64,000 nt of DNA, taken from Astrothelium macrocarpum. Taxonomy: Eukaryota > Ascomycota > Dothideomycetes > Trypetheliales > Trypetheliaceae. The notes beneath the pieces are model-generated. The model saw nothing but the letters and a program-made list of their open reading frames with translations, was not told the origin of the DNA and searched no databases. Below, piece by piece: positions 12,100 through 23,133 of this stretch. Made by a program: the position numbers and the translations under genes. The number at the start of each line of letters is the position of its first letter. Positions within the stretch are counted from its first letter, which is position 1. The DNA lies in NCBI GenBank assembly GCA_021030915.1, contig JAGEMR010000083.1, positions 62,001-126,000 of the forward strand, in the 5' to 3' direction.

Positions 12100-12567
12100 A
12101 TGTCCAATCCCATTACTATCACACACTCCACAGAGAAAGATGCCATTGTTGACGCCCTTTACCGTGGCGTCATCGGAATCGACACACACGACCTCACCTT
12201 GTGGGAGTCTGCATTCGACAAAAGCCAGGCCGTGTTTGACCTGAACGGCGAGGTCTCTGAAGGCATGGATGCGGTCAACGCCCGCATATTTAACCACGTC
12301 GGCCCCTTGGACACCCAACACAACATCAGCAACGTCCGAGTCGACCACAAAAGCGGCAGTAGCCAAGCCTACTTGACAGCCTACACAATCGCGCAGCATT
12401 ATCGAGCAGGAGAAGGCATGAATCCAGATACTCAGAGGTTGCTGGCTGGATCTTCATACCATGTTGATCTTGTCAAGGATGGTAGTGACGGACTCTGGAA
12501 GATCACAAAGTGGGTATTGAAGCTCATGTGGGTGGAGGGAGACATGTCGATTGTTTTGCCATCGTAA
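12100..12567 (+). CDS. SnoaL-like / NTF2-fold small protein
   Basis: An intronless frame of 155 aa. The spacing of an early helical region (A-I-V-D-A-L-Y-R-G-V-I-G-I-D), a beta segment with F-D-L-N-G, then a histidine-containing strand (N-H-V-G-P-L-D-T-Q-H) and a late aromatic strand (W-K-I-T-K-W-V-L) fits the SnoaL_4 group of the NTF2-like superfamily. Such cone-shaped proteins include polyketide cyclases, dehydratases, isomerases and ring-cleaving helpers, and they are frequent in fungal metabolite clusters. No signal peptide is seen. It shares a divergent promoter region with the hydrolase, which supports co-regulation. A binding-only role without catalysis is an alternative, since the fold does not define the reaction. 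Confidence 0.8.
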   Translation: MSNPITITHSTEKDAIVDALYRGVIGIDTHDLTLWESAFDKSQAVFDLNGEVSEGMDAVNARIFNHVGPLDTQHNISNVRVDHKSGSSQAYLTAYTIAQHYRAGEGMNPDTQRLLAGSSYHVDLVKDGSDGLWKITKWVLKLMWVEGDMSIVLPS

Positions 12568-12986
12568 TGAGCATCCCCGTGGTTGCCTGTGGCCGTGTCC
12601 ATTGATGGTATGCTCTCGAGCGGAGGCGTGGAAGACGAAATGATTGATCTAAAGCTGCGAAAAATGAGATCATATCAGAGAATGAGATTACTAAAATGTG
12701 CCGGCATTATGGATGCGGATGACGATTGAAATGTCTAAATTAATGGAAGATGCAGATGGAGAAAAAGTTAAGCTTTCTTTTTTGTTCTTCACACCACGTG
12801 AACTACCTCAAACTCAAATATACGGTCACAAATTTATTTCCGTTCTATATTCTTCCTGTATAGACTATTTACGATGTCCAGATTCCTGCAATTTCCCCCC
12901 AAAACCCCTTGATCTATGCCTTTTGTTACATGACGTGGGAGATGTCCTCACAAGCGGAGATCCTGCTTTGATGAGGAATAACGCTC
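12568..12986. other. Interval between convergent SnoaL-like and catalase genes
   Basis: About 420 bp between two 3' ends. It must hold both terminators. Nothing else is visible. Confidence 0.5.
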
Positions 12987-15229
12987 TTACTGTCCACAAA
13001 TAGATTGCACATCGTCGATTGGCACCCGGATCGGGTACCTACCTGGATTGGCCAAGCTGTTCACAAGATCGTTCGCAGCATCCGATGCGCTGCTGGAGCC
13101 AAACACACCCATCGTAGCATTGGCAGCGTAACCAAGCTCATTGAAGGTGGAGATACCATTGCCGATGGCGATCAGAGGCTTCCCATGGCTATAGGATGTT
13201 CGCAAGAAGTCTAGTTGGTAGCTACGGAATGGATCATTTGTCCCATTGGCCGAGGAACCAAGAATAACACCATCAAAGAAAACAGAGTTGCCACCAGTAG
13301 TGTATGTGACATTTGCAGTGACACCAGATTGTAGCTGACCGGCACGAGGAGCGATGACGGAGTAGTTGAGTTGTTTGACCTCGAACGCGGATTGCAGTGT
13401 CTTCCAGTCTGCAGAGGTCAAGGTGTCATCGGCTGCAAGAACGGCAATGTTGAGGCCCGCGACGGGAAGGGTACCTGCGTTAGAGCCCAGAGGGTAAGTG
13501 GAGGGGTAGGAAACGTTTGGTTTCTGGGAGGATCCGGTGCCTATTGCGGGCATGGGCACACCCAGACCATAGGCGACACGACGAGCCATACAATTGTCAA
13601 TAGGGTTGAGGAACTCCGAGATGAAAGTGTTGACGATGGTTTGATTAGAGATGTGGTTCATGTCCCAGCGCCATGCGTTGACAATATGCTGCTGAGCATA
13701 CTGATCGATACTGTAGTAGAAAGTGGAGGCCTGGGTGAATGCATCGTTAAAGAGGCCATATCGTCCGATTGGACCTCCAGCAATATTTTCAGTCCAGCCG
13801 TTTGTGAGAGCACTCTCAGGGGTGCCTTCAATGCCACCAATGTCCTGAGGAGAATCTGCCACATCAGAGAATGGAATATCAATCACCATGAAACCATCAC
13901 GATCGTTGCTGCGAGCAGCTGACAATGGACGGTTCACTGGAATCTGGTTGTAGTTTGGAGACCCGTGACGATAGGTTGCAGTATCATCATAAGCAAATAG
14001 ACGCCATTGCAGCACAGCGTCAGGTACCTGGTTCGAAAATCCAGGAACCACGTTTGCAACAGCAAATTGTACACTCTCGACTTCAGCGAACCAGTTGGTT
14101 GGGTTTCGATTCAACGTCATCTTTCCAAACTTGATGGGTTGGTTAAGCTCCCACGGCACTATCAAGGTGGGGTCAAGGAGATCGATGCCCTTGTAGTAAT
14201 AACTGCCATCATCCGGGAAGATCTGGACCATCAATTCCCATTCAGGAAACAGACCAGATGCGATTGCATTGTACGTATCGTATCGGAACCAGTCGGCATT
14301 GTAGCCCTGAAGCTGAGCAGCCTCGTCGTCTACACGAGAACGTAGACCGAGAGTAGGCTCCCAGTACCACTTGATCAAAACCGATTTACCCTCACTGTTG
14401 ATCATACGGAACGTGTGCACACCGGCTCCACGCATGTGTCGGGAATCAATTGGGATTCCAAGATCCGATTGCAATAACATGCGCTGCAGCGCAGCTTCCG
14501 GTCTGTGGGTGAAAAAGTCGTACGCAGTCTGGTGATAACCACCACCTCGGAAATGTTAGAGGAGTTGTGGCTGTGCGTACAAGATCACCTACCTGTTGGG
14601 AAACCTTTGTCGGGCTCTAACTTGATGGAGCGAGCCATATCTGGGAACATGATACCATCGTTCAAGAAAAAGGAAGGTACATGATTGAAAACCAAATCTT
14701 GGTTTCCACACTCGGAATAGATTTTAGTCGCGAACCCGTGCGTGTCACGCCCGATTTCACTACCGCCGTAACCTGGGTTGTGAACAGAGAAACGTGAAAA
14801 TGTATCAGTAGTCTTGCCCTCCCCAGTCAGCCAACATGCTGAGGTGTAGTTGCTCCAGTCAGCATAACTCGTGAAGTAACCAAAAGCCCCATGACCACTT
14901 GCGTGCACCACACGCTCAGGTTGGCGCTCTCTGTCAAAGTGCTGCAACTTTTTACGTCCTTCACTATCGTCAAGGAGAACATAACCACGGGGACCAATAC
15001 GAATAGAATATGTGGTGTTGTCGGGGTCGCCAGCACTTGTAGTCTCTTCCTGATTCACATCGTCTACAGTGTATTGCTGCAACTGCTCGGCCTAGCCCCA
15101 AAAATGTCAATATATGTCATTTGCCGTGTGGTTCATATCTCTATGAAAGACTGCGAATAGTACCTTGTTGTTCTGCGCCGCCACAGATGTCAGGAGGAGC
15201 AGCGCTGACAAGAGCTGACTCGGACGCAT
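12987..15229 (-). CDS. Secreted large-subunit catalase with C-terminal GATase-like domain
   Basis: My model on the minus strand is exons 15229-15164, 15091-14593 and 14545-12987, 707 aa. Intron 1 is 72 bp and intron 2 is 47 bp (GTAGGT..GAG/G restores P-T-G-G-G-Y-H-Q-T). A signal peptide is clear (about 1-19, hydrophobic L-L-S-A-L-L-L-L-T, cut after A-A). The distal heme histidine lies in R-V-V-H-A-S-G-H-G-A near residue 84. The proximal heme tyrosine motif R-L-F-A-Y-D-D-T is near 372. The last ~150 residues form the flavodoxin/class I glutamine amidotransferase-like domain of large-subunit catalases (V-A-G-L-N-I-A-V-L-A-A-D). The family splits hydrogen peroxide to water and oxygen; this form acts in the wall or outside. 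It might protect against peroxide made by cluster oxidases, or be unrelated. Family length is normal (about 700-740 aa). Confidence 0.93.
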
Positions 15230-15294
15230 ACTGACTGTAAGGACAGAAATTGTCCGCGCACTAGTAGTTGCAGGTCCTATTCAACACATCTCTG

Positions 15295-15302
15295 TATTTA
15301 TA
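15295..15302 (-). promoter_or_regulatory. TATA box of the catalase gene
   Basis: On the minus strand the sequence reads TATAAATA, 66 bp upstream of the catalase ATG at 15229. This is a normal position for a fungal TATA element with a short leader. Confidence 0.6.
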
Positions 15303-17166
15303 CTCCATAGCTCCAGACTCTTGATCCTGTTCCATATTTACGGAATCATCAATCCCATGCTAGTCAATGTGAGGGCCCATGCCAGTTCCGGAACATCGCG
15401 GACAATATCACTCCACGATGCTGAAATGCAAAGTCATTTGTGTGCAGTCATCACATCTTACAACGCGATGGATCCGTATGTTGACAGGGGAATCACAGAG
15501 ATGAGTAGGAATCGACACTACGTAAGAACGAGACTTGGCAAAGGAGAGTGCGGAGAAAAGCGGGTACAGATCTAGGTCAGGATAAATATACTGGAAGAGG
15601 ATACGCGGAGAGAAGTGGGCGAAAGGAAAAACGAAAAAAAAAAAAAGTGAAAAGAAGAAATTTGGAGAAAAGTGGATAACGACTCTTGGCAAGATCAAAT
15701 ACGAAGGAAAAGGAGTAAATGTGCCAAGATACATCGGCGTTCAAGCTGTATAGGATCAACACGCTGAAAAGACCGCAAGGAGTTTCGGAGGTACGTTGTC
15801 TTGAGTCAGTAGAATTAGACGGTGTAGACTTCGAAAGGCAACGGCGTTGACCAGCTCTCGGCGACGCCGGCCCTTTGTCTCAACAGTCACTAGGAGCGGA
15901 TTAATTATCTAGCTGGGGTCCCTAGGTGTCAACTCAGTAGTAACAAATGTAACCGGTCAGGTGCAATTAAGCTGAGGCTCAACGTCTTTCAAGCTAATAA
16001 GCGAGTCGATTGAGTTAAGGGTCTTATCCCGCCTCCTCAATGCAGAGAATCACTCACTGCCAGCTTAACCCGATCTGAAAAAGCTTCCTGCACGGAATCG
16101 CAAAAATTTCTTAGTAAGTCAGCCCTGAGCATCGCCTGTACCCAGCCGGGTACTCACATCGATTCTGACTAATCACTTTTTGAATAACGCTTGGGCTTTT
16201 CGATAATATGACCAAAGCGATATCATATTGTTACGTTAGTGCCATTGACCGGCATTATTTAGCCTTTCATTCTAAGGTGGTGGACCAGTGATGCTTCCAA
16301 ATATAGCCCTATTAGATCTCAAGGAACAAAGTATGTCCTAACCTTTCTTGTTCCCTTTTTCAGAACGATGTTCTCCATTGGGCCTACGTCGAGCGCAGAC
16401 TTTTCACGTCATCATTGAAATCATAACATGGTCAATGGAATTTGAATAACAAAACCTGCTTGACAGCCTTGTTGTCGTTTGTCACAGTTGACCGGCTGAG
16501 CTTCAACTTCGCAACTCCGGTGCCGATGCTCTTAATCATAAGCCACCAGGAAATACGTTAGATACGCAGGTTGACTGGAAGCTTGGCAGTTCGAAATTCC
16601 GACCGGGGATGAAAGTAACAGGTGATGTATTATCTGTATTGGTAAGAAGAATGGATATGAAAGTTTTTTCTCTTTTTTCCCCCTTTCCTTTGGGTATAAC
16701 GCGGGAATACAGGGTCCACGCTCAGCTAAAGTAATGATTAGTAACATTTAGGCCACCAACTGTGCCTCCCCCGCTCCCGTACCAAGGTAGTTCGACCACC
16801 CACGTGGGTGATGACAAAGGCTTATCTGGGCGGCACGTACACAGCATAGATTCTCGATTGGGAGACCAGATATCTTGAACCAATCAAGAATCAACGTCTT
16901 TGACGATAGCTAGAATGATGATTGGGTCTTTGAACATATCATATGGCATGTACATGATAAAGTGAAACCCAATTGACCTTGTTGATGCGATCGGTCTTTT
17001 TTAATTGGGACGATTCCACTTCTGGTAAATCGTTTGTTCTGTCGCCTGCGTGCTATGCCTTGTCTGTCTAGACGCTAATCTTCGTGGACAACACCAGATG
17101 TGATATGTAAGTGCTCATCCTCCGGAGGACCCGAAAGCGCCCCGAGTGGCCCCCGATCACAACGCC

Positions 17167-17172
17167 TATAAA
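17167..17172 (+). promoter_or_regulatory. TATA box of the GFA-domain gene
   Basis: TATAAA stands about 109 bp before the ATG at 17281. A CT/A-rich leader typical of highly expressed fungal genes follows it. Confidence 0.55.
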
Positions 17173-17280
17173 GCCTTGGAGAGCGGGGTCTAGCGACTCA
17201 TCAGCTCTTGACTCCGTAAAAATTCCAACTTTAGTTTACTCTTCAAAACCAAGACCAAGAAAAAAACAAAACATACAATC

Positions 17281-17886
17281 ATGACTGACCCAACTATGGA
17301 ACGCCCCTCGGATAATTCCAAGCCTTGGTTTCCTTTAGCTGGCCTTGCCAGGGACGGCTACAACAAGGATGGTGAGGCTACAGCTACTTGCTTTTGCGGC
17401 AAGGTACAACTAGCATTTGTAAGTCTGACACCGTGTCTTACCCAGCCTTACTTCTCTATTTCTACTCTGATACTAACATCAACTCAGCCAACCTCAGGGG
17501 AGGGCCTCGTCGGCACCTTTGTCTGCAACTGCCCAGACTGCCGCAAACTCACCGTATCCATGTTCGCATCGAATTTCACCGTCAAGGACACACACCTGAA
17601 GCACCTACGTGGTCAAGAACTACTAAAGACCTTCAGTCAAAACACGACCGTCGGAAAGCCACTTTCGGGCCACACAATGACCAACTATTTTTGCTCGAAT
17701 TGCGGTTCTCTAATGTACCGCGTTGGCTCGCGATTCCCTGGCTTGAGCATCCTGCGTATCGGTACTGTCGATGACTTCAATTTGCAGGAGACAGTGCTAT
17801 ACCCTCAAGTCGAACAATTTATCGAGACCCGCGTAAGCTGGTTAAAGGGCATTGACACTAAGCAAGTGGAGGGGAGCTCGTTCTGA
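17281..17886 (+). CDS. GFA / CENP-V-type zinc protein (glutathione-dependent formaldehyde-activating fold)
   Basis: My model is join(17281..17418,17488..17886), 178 aa. The intron (69 bp) starts GTAAGT, carries a perfect ACTAAC branch and ends CAG. It is a multiple of three without stops, so the unspliced frame is also open. The zinc ligands are visible as C-F-C-G (37, 39), C-N-C-P-D-C (59, 61, 64) and C-S-N-C-G near 108-111, the pattern of the Mss4-like GFA family. Founding members were assigned to joining formaldehyde and glutathione; fungal homologues are common in metabolite clusters with unclear chemistry. There is no signal peptide, so it is probably cytosolic. Its place between oxidative genes suggests handling of a reactive aldehyde or thiol adduct; that is inference. 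Confidence 0.87.
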   Translation: MTDPTMERPSDNSKPWFPLAGLARDGYNKDGEATATCFCGKVQLAFVSLTPCLTQPYFSISTLILTSTQPTSGEGLVGTFVCNCPDCRKLTVSMFASNFTVKDTHLKHLRGQELLKTFSQNTTVGKPLSGHTMTNYFCSNCGSLMYRVGSRFPGLSILRIGTVDDFNLQETVLYPQVEQFIETRVSWLKGIDTKQVEGSSF

Positions 17887-18409
17887 TCTGCATATGCATA
17901 TGGCCATAGATTCATTCCGAATAAATTTCTAGGTTCAGGGTAGTGAGGGGCTCGGGAGATGACATCACTCGCTTGTGTTTCTGTATTTAGACAATGGCGA
18001 AAGGTGGCTTACCTTAGACTCTGCAGGGACAAGTTTCCCCAATGAATCAAAACTTTGAACTATGGAACAGACTAATTCGCGCTTTGCTTGCCAACACGAG
18101 GATCGCCAAGCCGTATAGTGCAGCTTGGGCACAACGATAATGTAATTCGCTAGAATTCGTACAGCCATGCTTTTAGAACCAAAGCTTCGTAGATAGACTT
18201 CAAGTCACAAATAAATCACAATGCCCTCATTACAATGAGCATTTTGGCATGACAGTAGTCTAGTGTTTCTCAGATAGCTGTATTTGGTGCGCCTTGGTCA
18301 TAGATTGATGTAAAGCGAGTCGAAAGTTTGCGATGAGTGGAAAATTCTTGAGAGTCAAAACAATTGGCCTCTCCCGAAGTAATCCCGCATTGTCCTACCA
18401 CCCCCACAT

Positions 18410-18488
18410 ACCGAGTCAAGTTCAGCTCACCGAGTCAAGTTCAGCTCACCGAGTCAAGTTCAATTCACCGAGTTAAGTTCAGTTCACC
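18410..18488 (+). repeat. Tandem repeat, about four 19-bp units
   Basis: Units start at 18410, 18429, 18448 and 18467; each begins ACCGAGT(C/T)AAGTTCA. Units 1 and 2 are identical, 3 and 4 differ by two or three bases, and a partial ACC ends the array. It lies about 700 bp upstream of the tyrosinase start. It could be a minisatellite or a set of regulator sites. Confidence 0.85.
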
Positions 18489-19098
18489 ATCTGTAGACCA
18501 TCTAGTGCTTTTTCCATCAATTTCGCGACTGGTGATATCCCAAATGTGATAGGAGAGGTCTCACTTGCTCCAGCTTTCAATTCATTTCAGTTATGCGTAT
18601 ATACATGAGACGGTATTATTTCGAGAGACAATGAGTTTCTTTTGATTTACCTCGTTGCTGACATGGGACTTGTGGCTTTTCGAAGTGGAGTCAAGCGAAT
18701 GTACAGCACTAGTCTCCCCGGAGTACACTCCGTCTCTTCAGACGCTAACTTTTTCTTTTGTTGACATTATTTCCCGGTAAAATCTTCCCTTTTTCGTTTA
18801 ACGTCAACATAGGATGCAACTACGACTTCTTCAATCCCTTGAGTGTAACGGGTTCAACGGAAATCATCATCGCTTGCATATGAGTCGGATCCTGCGGACT
18901 CTGGGAGCTTACCCTAATTTCAGAGCCTCTTTCATAATCCATTCTGTTCACAAAATGGGCTGATTCAGCCTCCGCTGTTCCGCTCTAATGTCTCGTCCAT
19001 GTTTGTGGAGGGAGTTCCGGAGGGCTTTGATGTACGCTGTCGGGCAAGAAATCGGCAGATTGTCATGGGAAGAAAAATGTTGCTCAAATTTGCTCAGG

Positions 19099-19105
19099 TA
19101 TAAAT
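19099..19105 (+). promoter_or_regulatory. TATA box of the tyrosinase gene
   Basis: TATAAAT lies 95 bp upstream of the tyrosinase ATG at 19194, a usual distance. Confidence 0.6.
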
Positions 19106-19193
19106 GCCAGAACCGCTTCAGAAAGAATTTTGAGTTCAGCAAGCAGTCCCAGGACGAGCATCCATTGATTTCAGGCCTTCGAGCACTGCCAAA

Positions 19194-20527
19194 ATGAGGG
19201 CTTCCATCTTACTCCCCGCGCTCGTCTCCTGGGTGCCTGCACTCTTTGACGCAACAACTTCGGCCACGCCAACCCCTTGGCCGGTCGCATCCCCTTTTGG
19301 ACCTGATGCTCTCCTTGAGGGAGGATCTTATCAAATCCCCCAAAACAAGTCTGGGGAACAGACATGCACTTATGCGACCGCTACTGTGCGAAGGGAATGG
19401 AGTTCCCTTTCCAAGGACGACCGCAGGAAATATATCAAGACGATCCAGTGCTTGATTGACAAGCCGTCTATCGTCCCCGATGTCCCTGCAAGTCAATCAT
19501 TTTATGCGGACTTTGCATACCTCCACATTCGATATGTGAAGATTACGCACTTCAACGGCAACTTCTTTGCCTGGCACCGACATCACCTTTGGCTTTTTGA
19601 GCAAGCCATGCACGGCTGCGGCTGGCCTGCAGAGCTTGGTGTCCCATACATGCACTGGCCTCTGTACGGAGAGTACGGTTTCGAGAACAGCACCATCTTC
19701 GACGAGAGCGACAGTTCTCTTGGTGGCAATGGTTACTACACCCCCATTGTTGACGGCAACGACCGACGAGTCCCTCACGGTACCGGTGGTGGCTGCGTTA
19801 TGAGAGGTCCCTTCCACGACATGGTTCTCAACTTCCAGCCATTTTACGACAGATATGCTCAAGTTGGCTACGACTTACCTGAGAACTGGACCCAGCCTGT
19901 CGAGCGTTGCTTGGACCGTGACTTCAATCAATGGCTTCTTAGAAACCAATTGAATCAGGAGATATATGACTACGTCCTCTCGCTGCCCACGTTTGAGGCT
20001 TTTGCCAACTACACTGATGACCCATATGCCTCGTACAGTATGCACGTGGGCGGTCACGCCTCTGTCGGTATGACCATGAATGATCTTTTTGGAGGTAAGT
20101 GTCCTATCAGATCCGAGTAATTCTCTCCCTTCATAAAGGCTGACTCCCTGGAATAGGAACTATTGACCCATCTTTCTACCTCCACCATGCTGGTCTCGAC
20201 AACCTCTGGAACCTGTGGCAAGAGGGCGGTCCAGGCCGTCGTGATGAGTACAACGGCACTGACAAGATTTTCAGCGTCGGTGGCAACGAAGTCAACGCGA
20301 GCAGCCCAATTTACTTTGCCAATGTTGCTCCATCGATCACATTGGGTGACGCCAAGGACCCCATGGGTGGCTCGTACTGCTACAGATACGAGCAGCCCAT
20401 TTGCAAGGATGGCCGTGGTTGTGACGAACCCTACCATAACCTTGGACAAATCACCATCCAGAAGGCTTCCCACCCATGGAACGGTACGGTTGAGCAAGTC
20501 GGTGAGTTTTTCGAGCCGAACAAATAG
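19194..20527 (+). CDS. Secreted tyrosinase (type 3 copper oxidase)
   Basis: My model is join(19194..20094,20157..20527), 423 aa. The 62-bp intron (GTAAGT..TAG) splits a glycine codon and restores F-G-G-T-I-D-P-S-F. A hydrophobic N-terminus (about 1-24) looks like a signal peptide. The CuA site has H111, H119 and the W-H-R-H-H cluster at about 127-131. The CuB site has M-H-V-G-G-H near 283-288 and F-Y-L-H-H-A-G-L-D-N-L-W near 305-316. Several N-x-S/T sequons fit secretion. The family hydroxylates monophenols or oxidises o-diphenols to quinones with O2. The protein is the short type without a large C-terminal shielding domain. Near an A-T-R enzyme it may oxidise a phenolic product, like other cluster tyrosinases; pigment formation is an alternative. 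Confidence 0.93.
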
Positions 20528-21759
20528 AGCTCTAAGCGCAATAGAGACGGGTAATTGCCTGGCTCCTGTAATGCAGATGTCTATCGCTATTGGGGCGATT
20601 GATTTGAGCAAGAAGATGAAAAGAGGAATTTTCTTTCGTTCAACACATGGTCAATGAGCCTAGGGTCCGTGGCAAGTTGCAATGTAAATAGATTCATGTG
20701 TCACTTACCATGTCGATCCTTTGTCTTTTTTGGTCTATAGAGTATGATAGAGTATAAAATTGCTGCGAGGCTTGATCGGTTTTTCTGCTTATACATTCCA
20801 CCCCTGTAAAGAGTTGATCGTCTAGTACTTTCCGACTATGCTCCTGTCTATACGTCGAGCTCCGCAAAAAGCTCCTCGATCACCGCTATATTCACGCAGA
20901 AAGTAAACCCCCCACCCCTTACCACCCAGCTAGGTCATAAGCCTTGGCGCGCCGGCTCACCTGAAATACGGTCGGCTAAACTTTGTCTCAACTCTGCCAC
21001 TCTAGCTTTCCAACAAATATTTTTTAGCACAAAGATTCTCCCATGAAGCGCCCGCCCCAACCAGGAACGCATAGCCATTCGAGGCTCTCGTATTTAAACT
21101 ATCAAAAACAAGAGTACTCGCAATAAGCATTTCGGGCAAGTAGCCTGGCGCAATCATGACTCCGAAAGGGCCGTTGAATGGGTTCGCCTTGTTCGATAGG
21201 GTAGCAACGGAGCTTGAAAGGTAAAAGACTCGAATGCTGAAGAATGGAAGTGAAATCGTTACTCCTCTGTGCAGTAGACGATGGCTAGAGTCCTGAACTG
21301 GTCGAAGCAATAATCGGATAGTTTGGGCGACTGGCAGCACCCAAAGCAATACATAGAGTACCGAGGCAGCTCTAGCCTATTTAGCACAGAGCTACCTCGG
21401 ACTTCTGACCAGGCAGCCAAGACGGCTCTTTTGGATTCAGATGGAGCGACCGGATCTAATCTAACGTTCTACGTATGGAATCAAGCTGGAGTATCGAGTG
21501 AATCAACTCGGCTGGATCTAATACTTGCGAAGTTTATAGGAATGATCAACTTTTATCGCTGTTAATGCTGTTTGGGAGTTGTTCTCTCTAAATAACAGTA
21601 GAAATGCACACTCTGAGATCGAACATGAATATCTGCAACATCATTTGCTCGACATCGATTCTGACAGCGAAATGGTTCAAGTGTCAGACAGCCAACCTAC
21701 GCCAAATATATCCAAGACTACGACTTCCAAGAACGCCAAGCTCTCATACAAAAATCGCT
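20528..21759. other. Intergenic region between tyrosinase and Thr-rich secreted protein
   Basis: About 1.2 kb between convergent 3' ends. It holds both terminators and a possible gene fragment at 21002-21349 (listed separately). Otherwise I see nothing. Confidence 0.45.
21002..21349 (-). pseudogene. Possible relic of a fungal integral membrane protein
   Basis: The frame has a hydrophobic stretch with a pattern (L-P-F-F-S-I-R-V-F-Y, then a loop ending in N-P-F-N-G-P-F-G and L-P-E-M) that recalls the last helices of small fungal multi-spanning membrane proteins of the DUF7702 kind. Only the end of such a protein is present, and just 410 bp separate it from the next gene upstream, too little for the missing helices. 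The resemblance is from memory of the pattern and may be chance. Confidence 0.25.
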
Positions 21760-23133
21760 CTAGTTACTAAGCCAGGTGTCGTGGCCGCAGTTACCATTTG
21801 ACTGAATATACAAAGAATCCGCCGCCACGGAACTGCTAGTATCGAAAGTATTATCTTCCTCCTGGGGGTTGCAAACTCCAGCCCCGCTTGTCGTTGCAAG
21901 GTAGCACACGGAAGCGTCGCTTTGTTGAGTATTCGGAACTCCATATACAGAGCCACCATAACCGCCTTGAATGGCCGCGACGCAGCAGTCGTACGCAGAG
22001 CTCACCGTGACAGTGCTGTATCCGTAGTCGAAACCTCCGCCGGAGATACCCTGACCGTTAACGCCACCGACAAGGTTATCGGAGCCGCATGCTGCGTAAT
22101 AAGTCGCAGCTGGTGCTACGACGGTGCTTGTAGTGGTGGCAGTATCGGTCGCAGATATTGTCGACACCGTGGTGGTCGTTATTGTGCTCGTTGTGCTGAT
22201 GGTGGTTGTTGTGCTTGCATCTATAGAATTGAAAATATCATTAGCTACACCAGGGCTTGTTTCGAGGAGTTCTGGAATACATACCGGGCTGTGTTGCAGT
22301 AATAGTCGTGGAGATGATTGAAGTAGTCTGTGCATCAACGTCTTAGTAAACCACTCAAGCTTCGACCGAGCAGACACAAACATACCGAGACTGTGCTAAC
22401 TGGCGTTGTTGCAGTGACCGTGACAGTCGAGGAAGCTGTCAATACGGACGTAGATGTGGAGAAGACCTCCACGAGATCGGCACATATGACTTTTGTGGGA
22501 TACTGAGCTGGCCAAATGGTCTGAAGGCCGTTCTGTAGACCATAGGTACAAGCAGGCTTCTTGCTAGGCGCCGCAACTGCTCGAGGATGCTTCCGGACAA
22601 GATCCCGCTTCTTGTTCGGAGTAGCACCTTGGGCTGCGATCTGAGAAGCAAGAGGGGTGAAGTTGGCGGAAGGTGCAATCGTCGTTGTACCACTGGTACT
22701 CGTTGTCGTGACAGTATTCGTGGTTGTGGTGGTCACGGTAGTAGAATCCGATTCTGTAGACGTTTCATAAAAGGTTGTCGTAGTACTGTAAGTATCCGTT
22801 ACTTGGGATAGAGTCTACAGGTAGTCAGCAAAGCCTAGCCTTGAGTGCGGCATTCTTCAAGGGCTCTAGAAAGGGAGCGCTAACCGTTGATAGTGTTGTC
22901 GTGGTGAAAACAGTCGTTGTTGAAGTCGACGTCGAAGGTGTGACTGTCTGACTCGGCGTACTTGTGCTCTTGACAGTAGGACGAAAGGTGATTGTAACTG
23001 CCTCGGTGATACGAGGAACGCTTGCAGGTTTGGATGGACCCATGGCTGTATAGCATTTCCCAATCGTACTGCTTGACATTGTTGCAGAGGCTAAGCCGGC
23101 GAAGGCAAATGTAAGGGGAGTTGCGAATTTCAT
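21760..23133 (-). CDS. Secreted Thr/Ser-rich cell-surface-type protein
   Basis: My model on the minus strand is exons 23133-22885, 22814-22386, 22327-22285 and 22220-21760, 393 aa. The introns are 70, 58 and 64 bp and all phases agree; exon 3 is only 43 nt. The N-terminus is a signal peptide (about 1-17). Long Thr/Ser runs (about 55-125 and 190-270) would be heavily O-glycosylated. Between them lies a basic linker with K-K-R and a short cysteine-containing block (A-C-T-Y-G-L-Q-N-G). The C-terminal ~110 residues form a compact Gly- and Cys-containing domain with six or so cysteines (A-A-C-G-S-D-N, D-C-C-V-A-A-I-Q). No GPI signal or membrane helix is seen at the end. A wall-associated or effector-like protein is plausible. 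I do not recognise a named family. Confidence 0.72.

Larger units (their letters stand above)
15230..17280. other. Divergent intergenic region between catalase and GFA genes
   Basis: About 2.05 kb, containing purine-rich DNA on the plus strand around 15600-15680 (with an A-run at 15635-15647) and the promoters of both flanking genes. Short open frames carry no recognisable domain. I see no transposon ends. Confidence 0.5.
17887..19193. other. Intergenic region before tyrosinase, with a short tandem repeat
   Basis: About 1.3 kb of non-coding DNA. It includes the 19-bp tandem repeat at 18410-18488 and the tyrosinase promoter at its right end. No gene is supported. Confidence 0.5.

Noticed and set aside
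15577..15762. Phe-rich minus-strand frame between catalase and GFA genes
   Set aside because: It reads through a purine-rich tract and an A-run; no start context, domain or splice link.
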